This document shows, piece by piece, positions 55,695 to 64,000 of a DNA stretch of 64,000 bases. A program made the position numbers and the translations under genes. The notes under the pieces were generated by a model. That model did not search any database and was not told the origin of the DNA. It saw nothing but the letters and a program-made list of their open reading frames with translations. This DNA is from PSRJ01 sp963825305 (GTDB lineage: Bacteria; Acidobacteriota; Terriglobia; Bryobacterales; Bryobacteraceae): contig CAWGTA010000016.1 in assembly GCA_963825305.1 (NCBI GenBank), positions 62,001 through 126,000 on the forward strand, given 5' to 3'. Each line of letters opens with the position of its first letter. The first letter of the stretch is position 1.

Positions 55695-57478
55695 TCGGGA
55701 ACAACCTGCTCGCCTGGAGCCTGCAGATTGCCATGCTGGTGGCCGTGGCCGCCCTGGCTGCGTACGCGCTGCGGTTGCGTGTTCCGGGGGCACGGCTGGT
55801 GTATTGGCAGGCGGCATTGCTGGCTTCGCTGGCGCTTCCTCTGGTCCGGCCGTGGAAACACGCGGTGGTCACGGTGGCCGATTCGGTTTCCTACATCACC
55901 ATCACTCAGTCCGCGCATCTACGGGCCGATCGCGGCATCTCTCTGGGGCAAGCCGTGCTGGGGCTGCTGGCGGCTGGAATACTGGCGCGCGGGTTCTGGT
56001 TGGCGGCGGGTTTCTGGCGGCTGCGGCAATACCGCAAGCAGTCGCGCTGGCTGGCTCTGCGCGATGGCGCGGTCCTGCGGCTGTCCGAGACCGTTTCCAG
56101 CCCGGTTACGTTTGGGGCGTTCCGGCCGGTGGTGCTGCTGCCCGCTCATTTTCCGGAACTCTCGCCGGCGGTGCAAGAGGCCATCCTCTGCCATGAACTG
56201 CTCCACGTACGCCGCCGCGACTGGCTCTTCACGGTCGGCGAAGAAATCGTGCGCGCGGTGTTCTGGTTCCATCCGGCGATCTGGTGGCTGCTGGCGGAAA
56301 TCGGACTGGCGCGCGAGCAGGAGGTGGACCGCCGGGTAGTCGCCGCGACGCAATCGCGCGAGCAGTATGTGGATGCCCTGCTGGCTATCGCGGGCGGCAG
56401 GCCGCAGCCCGACCTGGCGCCGGCGTCCCTGTTTCTTCGCAAGCGGCACTTGAAGCAAAGGGTAGTTTCGATTTTGCAGGAGGTTCGGATGTCTAAGACG
56501 CACTTGGTTTCTTCTTTGGCTGCGGCTCTGGGTGTTCTCGTCGCGGCATGCTGGCTGGCTACTTCCACGTTTCCTTTGGCGGCGGCGCCTCAGATGGTGG
56601 CCGATGCGCCCGGAGTGTCAATCGAATTGGGCGGCTCCACGCTGATGCATCGCACAGGGGTCGACTATCCGGCGGCCGCACGCGCCCGAGGTGTACAGGG
56701 GAGCGTGACGGTGCAGGTCAAAATCGACAGCGGCGGCAGCGTTTCCGATGCGCAGGTGTTGAGCGGGCCCGAGGAACTTCGCAAGGCGGCACTCGAGTCG
56801 GTGTTGAACTGGCATTTCACCAACGACGCAGCGGGCAGCACGCGGCAGGTGTCCATCGCGTTCCAGTTGCCGGCAACCGTCGCGGCCGCCGCTCCCAAAC
56901 CGGACGCCGGCCGCTCCCAACTGGTAGGCCTCACCGTGCGAGGAATTTCGGTAACGGGCATTTCGGACGCGGCCCGTAGCGAGCTGCTCTCGCGCCTGCC
57001 AGTGCACGAAGGCGATGTCCTGACGGCCGCGGCAATCGCCGAGCTCGACCGCGTGGTCATTAACGTCGACCAGCACTTACGAATCACATACCGGAGCCTG
57101 ATCGCCGGAGAAGCGGCTCGCCTGCAATCCGCGCGCGACGTATCGATCGAGATTTCACCCGGCGCCACGAACCCGGCTGCCCCCGGATTCAAGCTCCGCA
57201 TCGGCGGGAACATCCAGGCCGTGAAACTGATTCAGCAGCCAAAGCCCGTCTATCCGCCGGACGCCAAGGAAGCGCGCATTCAGGGAGTCGTAAAGCTTGA
57301 AGCCTGGATCGGGAAAGACGGCACGATCAAGAATCTGAACGTGATCAGCGGCCACCCGCTATTGGCCGCTGCCGCACTGGATGCGGTTCGCCAGTGGGTC
57401 TACTCGCCGACTCTGCTGAATGGCGAGCCCGTCGACGTGGACACCGAAATCGATGTGAACTTCACGCTGGCTTACTGA
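55691..57478 (+). CDS. BlaR1-like M56 metallopeptidase with two TonB C-terminal domains
   Basis: A 595-residue membrane protein. The N-terminal third has several hydrophobic helices and the zinc site HELLH at 168-172 (AILCHELLHVRRRDW), with LAREQEVDRR below. The next part adds a helix (LVSSLAAALGVLVAACWL), and then two TonB-type C-terminal domains: YPAAARARGVQGSVTVQVKI and YPPDAKEARIQGVVKLEAWI, the second ending ALDAVRQWVYSPTLLNGEPV. A penicillin-binding sensor as in staphylococcal BlaR1 is absent, so the TonB domains may sense or transmit to an outer-membrane component. Coupled with the BlaI gene. Confidence 0.88.
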   Translation: MIGNNLLAWSLQIAMLVAVAALAAYALRLRVPGARLVYWQAALLASLALPLVRPWKHAVVTVADSVSYITITQSAHLRADRGISLGQAVLGLLAAGILARGFWLAAGFWRLRQYRKQSRWLALRDGAVLRLSETVSSPVTFGAFRPVVLLPAHFPELSPAVQEAILCHELLHVRRRDWLFTVGEEIVRAVFWFHPAIWWLLAEIGLAREQEVDRRVVAATQSREQYVDALLAIAGGRPQPDLAPASLFLRKRHLKQRVVSILQEVRMSKTHLVSSLAAALGVLVAACWLATSTFPLAAAPQMVADAPGVSIELGGSTLMHRTGVDYPAAARARGVQGSVTVQVKIDSGGSVSDAQVLSGPEELRKAALESVLNWHFTNDAAGSTRQVSIAFQLPATVAAAAPKPDAGRSQLVGLTVRGISVTGISDAARSELLSRLPVHEGDVLTAAAIAELDRVVINVDQHLRITYRSLIAGEAARLQSARDVSIEISPGATNPAAPGFKLRIGGNIQAVKLIQQPKPVYPPDAKEARIQGVVKLEAWIGKDGTIKNLNVISGHPLLAAAALDAVRQWVYSPTLLNGEPVDVDTEIDVNFTLAY

Positions 57479-57512
57479 GCCGTGACCGTAGGGAGCGGTT
57501 GCTTCTCCCCAC

Positions 57513-58750
57513 CTACTCATACCGCAACACCTCCGCCGGCGCGATCCGGGTGGCATTCCGGGCGGGATAAATGGTCGCCAGGAAACTCACCAGGATCGCC
57601 GCCGCCGGCACCCACAAGCCATCGATCCAGCGCGGCTCAAACGGAACGAAGCTCAGCGAATAGACGGTCTCGTCCAGTTGCATCCAGTGATACTGGTTGG
57701 CGAAGTAACAGAGCACAAAGCCCGCAACCACGCCGATGACGCTGCCCACCACTCCGATCAGCACGCCCTGCAGCATGAAGATCCACCGTACTTGACTGCG
57801 GCGCGCCCCCATCGACATCAGCACACCAATGTCGCGGTATTTCTCCATCACCATCATCACCAGCGAGATGAAGATATTCAGCGCCGCCACCAGTTCGATC
57901 AGCCCGATGGTGATCACCGTCACCCGGCGCTCCATGTTCAGCGCGCCCAGCAGTTGCTTGTTTCGCTCCATCCAGGTGGTGGTCGTATACTTCGGCCCGG
58001 CCACCCTCTCCACATCCTTGGCGATCTCGCCCACGCTGTTGATGTCGTCCACTTTCAGCTCGATCATGTTGACAACGTCCTCGAGCGATAAGATCTTTTG
58101 CACAGCGCCCAGCGAGGCGTAGGCCCAATTGTCGTCGATGTCGTAGAAACCGGTTTCGAAGACACCGGCCACCCGAAAAGGGCGGACGGCGGGTCTCGGA
58201 CCGACTGTCAGCATAAACGAGAGATCGCCCTGCGGGCTGACCACACTGATTCGGGAACCCACAATCATCCCGGTTTCCTCGACCAGTTTCGACCCCAACA
58301 GGATGCCCGGCGGTGAGGCGTTAGGATCGCGCAGTCGATCGATCGAACCGGACTTCAAGTGACGCAAAGAATCGCTGATGGAGAGCTCGGAGTCAGTGTC
58401 GATGCCTTTCAGTTGGGCGAAATGCGATTGCGGCCCGCCCGTCAGATATACACCGCTGTAGAGTGCTGGAGCCACGGCCCGAACATGCGGCAACTTGCGG
58501 AGGCGTGCGGCCATTTCCTCCCAATGCTCGATCCCGTACTGGGGCTCCTTTTCCAGCACCGTGACGTCCGCCATGGCGCCCAGCAGGTTGCGCTGCAGGG
58601 TATTCCGGAATCCGTTGTTCACGCCCAGCGCGATGATCAGCGCCATGACACCCACAGCCACGCCTGCGATCGAGATCGCAGTAATCACAGAGATCACGCG
58701 CTCCTTGCGGTGGGCCCGCAGGTAACGGCCGGCGATAAACAGTTCGAAGT

Positions 58751-58754
<4 letters not shown>
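57513..58754 (-). CDS. LolC/LolE-like ABC transporter permease
   Basis: A 413-residue membrane protein: one N-terminal helix (VISVITAISIAGVAVGVMAL), a large periplasmic domain of about 220 residues, and three C-terminal helices (VITIGLIELVAALNIFISLV, VVGSVIGVVAGFVLCYFA, AAAILVSFLATIYPARN) with the IYPARNATRIAPAEVLRYE ending of the family. LolCDE moves lipoproteins to the outer membrane; no ATPase is adjacent. The GTG start at 58754 overlaps the lysS stop. Homology does not distinguish LolC from LolE. Confidence 0.9.
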
Positions 58755-60256
<1,502 letters not shown>

Positions 60257-60298
60257 GAAATTCTCCTATGGGGGAAATACGCTATTATAAGGCTTCGT

Positions 60299-61012
60299 TT
60301 GCGACGGTCCATCTCCATTATCATTCCCGCCTACAACGAAGAGAAACGCCTCCCCGCCACTTTAGGTAGGGTGCGGGACTATTTGTGCCGCCAGCCGTGG
60401 GAATTCACAGAGGTCATCGTTGTGGATGACGGGTCGCGCGATGCCACCGGAGAAGTTGCGCGCCGCGGGAAAGCGCGCTTACTCGCCAACCCTGGGAACC
60501 GCGGCAAAGGCTACGCGGTGCGCCACGGAATGCTCGAGGCGAAAGGCGACTGGGCGCTTCTCTCGGACGCCGATCTCTCCGCGCCGATTGAAGAACTCGA
60601 CACGCTCTGGAACGCCGCCGAGCGGGAGAATGCGGCCGTGGCCATTGGCTCGCGAGCCATCGATCGCTCACTCATCGGCGTGCGGCAGCCGCTCTTTCGC
60701 GAGTACATGGGACGCTTCTTCAATCTCTTAATGCGAGCAATTACGGGTCTGCCGTTCCACGACACGCAGTGCGGCTTCAAGCTTTTCGAGGCCCGCGCGG
60801 CGCGCGAGATCTTCTCGCGGCAGCGCCTGGACGGCTTCGGCTTCGACGTGGAAGTGCTCTACATCGCCCGCCATCTTGGGTATAAGTGCCTGGAGGTGCC
60901 GGTCCGCTGGAACGACGTGGCGGGCACCAAGGTGAGCCCGCTACTGGGACTGGCCGCTTTCCTGGATCCGCTGAAGGTGCGGTGGAACGGAATCAGCGGG
61001 AAATACAAGTAA
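60299..61012 (+). CDS. Dolichyl-phosphate glucosyltransferase-like family 2 glycosyltransferase
   Basis: A 237-residue GT2 enzyme. SIIIPAYNEEKRLPATL is the nucleotide-sugar start, VVDDGSRDAT and LLSDADLSAPIEEL carry the DxD-type metal residues, and HDTQCGFKLFEARAAREIF with the W/D end is as in ALG5/DPM1-like enzymes. It would transfer glucose or a hexose from a nucleotide sugar to a polyprenyl phosphate. No C-terminal membrane helix is seen. TTG start at 60299; a TATTAT at 60283-60288 suggests a very short or absent leader. Confidence 0.9.
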   Translation: MRRSISIIIPAYNEEKRLPATLGRVRDYLCRQPWEFTEVIVVDDGSRDATGEVARRGKARLLANPGNRGKGYAVRHGMLEAKGDWALLSDADLSAPIEELDTLWNAAERENAAVAIGSRAIDRSLIGVRQPLFREYMGRFFNLLMRAITGLPFHDTQCGFKLFEARAAREIFSRQRLDGFGFDVEVLYIARHLGYKCLEVPVRWNDVAGTKVSPLLGLAAFLDPLKVRWNGISGKYK

Positions 61013-61194
61013 CACCTTTCGACGAGACGCCGAGACGCGAAGTTTTGAGAAAGGCGCTGCGACAGTCTGCGGCAACCATTGCTCCGGGTCCTTTTAGCAA
61101 GCCTGCACACGGCATCGGCATCCGGCCCGCGCCCGCGCCATGCCGAGACATAGGCGTTTTGACCTTCACGCAATTGATCACGATCTGCTCCGGG

Positions 61195-61560
61195 TTACAA
61201 CCAGAGCCGCGATTTCGGGTCTGGCTCGGCTCCATACGGGGCGGACGCACGCGCCGCTTCTGCTGGGACCTTTCTCGTGGCCAGATCGATGGCCTTCAGC
61301 ACGAGCCTCGTACTTCGGCTTACATGGAGCCACAGTATCGCGAGCCCAATCACCATTGGCACATAAGTGGAAAGAAACGACCAGAAGATGAGTAAGTGCA
61401 CGCGATTGGAAAAATCCGCCAATTGCACAAATCCCCAAGTAAAGGCCATCATAATTGCGGTTAGCAAGAGCCAAACTAGTTGGAAGGTTCGTTCAGAACC
61501 GTAAAGGTCAAACCTGTACAAAGCGTTCTGACGAGCGGTAATCGATGGCAATTCTCTCAT
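61195..61560 (-). CDS. Small membrane protein following the ECF sigma gene
   Basis: A 121-residue protein with two predicted membrane helices (FQLVWLLLTAIMMAFTWGF and LLIFWSFLSTYVPMVIGLAI) joined by a short outer loop. The N-terminal 25 residues and the basic C-terminus would lie inside. No zinc-binding anti-sigma motif (HxxxCxxC) is present. Its ATG overlaps the stop of the sigma gene (ATGA), so it is co-translated and may regulate the sigma factor, but this is by position only. Confidence 0.65.
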   Translation of the reverse strand: MRELPSITARQNALYRFDLYGSERTFQLVWLLLTAIMMAFTWGFVQLADFSNRVHLLIFWSFLSTYVPMVIGLAILWLHVSRSTRLVLKAIDLATRKVPAEAARASAPYGAEPDPKSRLWL

Positions 61561-62120
61561 GTGTGAGCTCCTTCTCCAGCATTCATTTGCGTACCGGCCG
61601 TATGCCTGCGCAACCGCGCGAGACCATAGGCTAACCGGGACTTCACAGTTCCCGGCAAAATCTCGAGTACTGCGGCGACTTCGTGGAGGCTCATATCCTC
61701 CAGGTAGTGCAGCACGATAACGGCGCGACTCGCTGGCGGTAGGTCATCCACCCAATCCAGGAGACGGGGCTCCCATTCCTGCGGGATGCTCTCGCCGGCG
61801 CCCGTTTCTAGAGTGTCCAGGTCCAGTATTTCCTCGCCGCGACGTTTTTCTGAGCGCAACTGCCGGAAACATTCCCGGCTGGCAATGCGAAATGCCCAGG
61901 GACGGAGAAGTTCGGGGTCTCGTAGCCAGACAATCTTCTTGCAGATTCGAAATAGCACCTCTTGTAAAGCGTCTTCTGCCGTCTCGCGATGTGTTAGCAG
62001 ACTCGAAATGTATCGATAGAGCGGACGTTGCAGTGCAGCAAGGATATCGTCCAGGACGTCACGGTCGCCTGCGATCGCGCGCGCCACTACCAAGCCGTCT
62101 ACGTTCCAGGGCTCTGTCAT
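61557..62120 (-). CDS. ECF-family RNA polymerase sigma factor
   Basis: A 187-residue sigma-70 protein. Region 2: PLYRYISSLLTHRETAEDALQ, ICKKIVWLRDPELLRPWAFRIA. Region 4: LPPASRAVIVLHYLEDMSLHEV, AAVLEILPGTVKSRLAYGLARL. ATG 62120 (MTEPWNVDG) is chosen; a longer frame to 62327 looks non-conserved. There is no classical zinc-type anti-sigma gene; the next gene is a small two-helix membrane protein. Confidence 0.9.
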   Translation of the reverse strand: MTEPWNVDGLVVARAIAGDRDVLDDILAALQRPLYRYISSLLTHRETAEDALQEVLFRICKKIVWLRDPELLRPWAFRIASRECFRQLRSEKRRGEEILDLDTLETGAGESIPQEWEPRLLDWVDDLPPASRAVIVLHYLEDMSLHEVAAVLEILPGTVKSRLAYGLARLRRHTAGTQMNAGEGAHT

Positions 62121-62241
62121 GTACCTACATCTGATAAGAGTGTCATACGCGGAGAACTGTTCGCACCGTGGCGAGAAAGATCTTGCCCGCTGGTGCTGGC
62201 GAATTGCCGAGATAAGGGGGGAAACCGTGCACCATCGCTTT

Positions 62242-62514
62242 TCACGCGGTTCTGGCCTCCGCAGGGTACTGGTACACCTCGCCCCGCATTTCCAGCAGTG
62301 CCGGCACGTTCCGCGACAGCGCATCACACATCTGGATCACTGGGCTCAGACCCTTCGCTCGTTGGTTCAGCACATCGGCGATGTTCTCGCCCGCATGCTG
62401 GCGGCCGGTGAAGTACAAGGCGATCTTCCGGCCCTGCCCAGTCGAGACGATGGCGCTTGTGCAACACGCCGGCGGCTCGTTGCAGTTCCGGTTCTGGAAT
62501 GGGTGTGCTTTCAC
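62242..62514 (-). mobile_element. Relic of an IS66-family transposase
   Basis: This stretch encodes KIALYFTGRQHAGENIADVL, PVIQMCDALSRNVP, and then LLEMRGEVYQYPAEAR. The first parts match the IS66 TnpC core (ALYFTGRxHAGENLxxVL and PxIQMCDALSRN), and the last resembles the later LxxLGEVY region, so about 30 residues appear deleted between. No terminal repeats, no tnpA or tnpB and no full-length frame remain, so it is dead. Confidence 0.65.
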
Positions 62515-62650
62515 ACCGCGGCGACTGAATGAACTTTCCCTCGGCTCCCTCTGCGCGCCAACCTTACAGAGTTCCCCAAGGACTCAACTCACGCACCCAG
62601 GCCGGCAGACTCTTGTATTCTCTCCGCCTCGGCGTCTCGGCGGTGAGTTC

Positions 62651-63355
62651 TTAGACTTTAATAATCACTTCCCGCAGACTTTCGCGGGTAAGAAAGAACT
62701 TCACCGACTCGAAATTCCCGAACAGCTTCTCGAGGCTGCGATTGTTGAACAATTGCGCGGGATGACGGGAACCTTGCTGCGCCACTTGCAGAAGGTTCAC
62801 CTCTTGAATGCGGAACGTGTAAAACGGTACGGCCTGCAGTTTGTTGTCGGAGTGGAAGAATGAGAGCATGTAGCTCTTGGGACGCACGATCTTGTGCAGC
62901 CGCTCGACGACCGCCGTCAGCAAAGCGGGCGCTAAGTACTCCAGCACGTCCCAGATCAGGACGCCATCGAAATGGCCTTCCGGATACTCGAGCGCCTGGC
63001 GCAGGAAATATTCGATGCGGCCAGGATTGGATTGATCGACAGCGCCGTCGGCACCGAAGGTCTCATTGAGGATCTGCAGGAAATCTTCGGAATAGAGGCG
63101 ATGCCCCAGGTTCGTGATGAAACTCACGTTTTGCTGAGTGGCGCCGCCCAGATCGAGAATCGTGAGACCGGACTGCCCGCGGATGTAGCTGAAGAACTCG
63201 TCCAGCCCGCGGCTCTGCCGGGTACTCATCTCCACACCACCGGCGTGGCGCCCCGAGAAGAAGGAGCGTTGGGTATCGCCCGGCTTTGGCGCGACGCCAT
63301 TTGACTGTGGGTCGCGCGGGCCGCGCAACATGCTTTTCAGCCGGTCCGTGAGCAA
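62651..63355 (-). CDS. Class I SAM-dependent methyltransferase
   Basis: A 234-residue protein. Motif I LTILDLGGATQQNVSFITN, then LYSEDFLQIL and FDGVLIWDVLEYLAPALL are the usual methyltransferase landmarks, with the W-D-V-L-E-Y acidic turn. The C-terminus has a polar end (FNNRSLEKLFGNFESVKFFL). Start ATG 63355. It lies 17 bases downstream of the bactofilin gene, so both may be co-transcribed. Substrate unknown. Confidence 0.78.
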   Translation of the reverse strand: MLTDRLKSMLRGPRDPQSNGVAPKPGDTQRSFFSGRHAGGVEMSTRQSRGLDEFFSYIRGQSGLTILDLGGATQQNVSFITNLGHRLYSEDFLQILNETFGADGAVDQSNPGRIEYFLRQALEYPEGHFDGVLIWDVLEYLAPALLTAVVERLHKIVRPKSYMLSFFHSDNKLQAVPFYTFRIQEVNLLQVAQQGSRHPAQLFNNRSLEKLFGNFESVKFFLTRESLREVIIKV

Positions 63356-63372
63356 CTTCGGGCCCCCTGGAT

Positions 63373-63956
63373 CTATCGTTTCGCTTCAGCTGTGGCCGCC
63401 GGCGTCTGATTCGCCGGTACTGCTATCGGTGGTGCTGCTGCAGGCTGAGGCTTGGGAGAAGCCTTGGACGGTTCCGGTTTTATGATATCAATGCTGCCCT
63501 TGAAATAGGCTCCGTCTTCAATAATGATGCGGGCCGTCTTGATGTCGCCGATCAGCTTGGCGTCTTTGCGGATTTCGATCTTGTCGGCGGCTTCCACATT
63601 GCCTTGCACCGACCCTTGCGCTACTACCTCACGCGCCTTTACAGTGGCATGCACCGTGCCGTTGGGCCCGATGGTCAGCTTATGTTCGAGCGCTTCCACG
63701 GTTCCTTCCAAGTCGCCATCGACAAAGAGATCCTCTTTGCTATATATCTGGCCGACAATCTTGACGGCCTTTCCGATTGTGGCCGAGCCGCCGCGCGACG
63801 ACTCCGGCTCGATTCTCCCCAAGGGGGTACTGGACGACACGGGTGTAGCCTCCTTTTTCACTTCCACGGGATTCGGCGTCACGGAAACCGGGGTCCCCCC
63901 GAACTGGGCGGGCTGTAGGGTTTTGGGGCTTCCTCTTCCCGGCGCTTATTCCACAT
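63373..63956 (-). CDS. Bactofilin, frameshifted near its start
   Basis: The bactofilin core is intact: ATIGKAVKIVGQIYSKEDLF, GDLEGTVEALEHKLTIGPNG, VHATVKAREVVAQGSVQGN, KIEIRKDAKLIGDIKTARI and EDGAYFKGSIDI, a beta-helix that polymerises into cytoskeletal filaments for cell shape or protein placement. A Pro/Ala tail follows. From ATG 63956 another frame encodes MWNKRREEEAPKPYSPPSS, the usual bactofilin start; it joins the core only if one G is added (or two removed) in a G run at about 63895. As written, translation could begin only at an in-frame GTG near 63882. Confidence 0.85.
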
Positions 63957-64000
63957 ACTACCGCCCTCCTGGGCTGTGTATAAACAAATTCATAATACTG

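Overview
The window looks like a piece of an Acidobacteriota chromosome, probably from a Solibacter/Bryobacter-like lineage. This rests on content, not on a marker gene: it is GC-rich and dense in secreted hydrolases, carboxypeptidase-regulatory-type TonB receptors, BlaI/BlaR1 pairs, winged-helix/TPR regulators, PEP-CTERM cargo and small palindromic repeats. I found no rRNA, tRNA, CRISPR array, prophage or intact insertion sequence. Short ATGA/GTGA overlaps mark many operons, and several starts are TTG or GTG.

Layout. 0-5.7 kb: an SRPBCC protein, a three-gene secreted operon (two paralogues around a metallo-beta-lactamase-fold hydrolase), a broken exported protein, a degenerate AAA protein and an Old Yellow Enzyme. 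5.8-10.6 kb: a receptor / YfiR / sensor kinase / response regulator operon in which every gene is frameshifted. 10.9-14.9 kb: a TPR gene lying between two 111-bp direct repeats, the second being the 5' end of an M49-like peptidase gene; then a methyltransferase and a cytochrome. 15-18.3 kb: an ABC exporter and malate dehydrogenase. 18.5-21.1 kb: a radical SAM protein with an N-terminal B12-type domain, followed by a 259-residue protein carrying five EP(A/V)H-plus-helix repeats. This pair is the best candidate for an undescribed system. 21.2-24.8 kb: a PEP-CTERM protein, a large winged-helix/TPR regulator and a 53-residue zinc-knuckle protein. 24.9-28.7 kb: the SAM cycle, with a SahR-like ArsR-methyltransferase divergent from ahcY-metK across a palindromic operator.

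28.8-33.4 kb: oxidative pentose phosphate genes zwf-opcA-pgl with a membrane glycosyltransferase. 33.6-38.5 kb: a BsuPI-domain protein, a 575-bp non-coding stretch with an operator and a MITE-like inverted repeat, then cytochrome c / TonB receptor / DUF6152. 38.6-42.5 kb: xseB-ispA-tlyA-nadK and a dicarboxylate symporter; dxs, often found in this cluster, is missing. 42.5-52.3 kb: secreted proteins, an amino-acid permease, and M13 and M14 peptidases; the M14 gene has an 86-bp palindromic repeat built into its signal-peptide region. 52.4-55.1 kb: a TadE/TadE/TadG-like surface cluster. 55.3-60.3 kb: BlaI-BlaR1 with an apparently leaderless autoregulated promoter, a LolC/E-like permease and lysS. 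60.3-64 kb: a glycosyltransferase, an ECF sigma factor with a two-helix membrane partner, an IS66 transposase relic, a methyltransferase and bactofilin.

Frameshifts matter when reading this window. About 19 lie in the 4.85 kb of the sensory operon, and about six are scattered elsewhere. Wherever I could rebuild the frame base by base in the sensory operon, the cause was one extra base. That could be recent decay of the operon or a locally poor consensus sequence.
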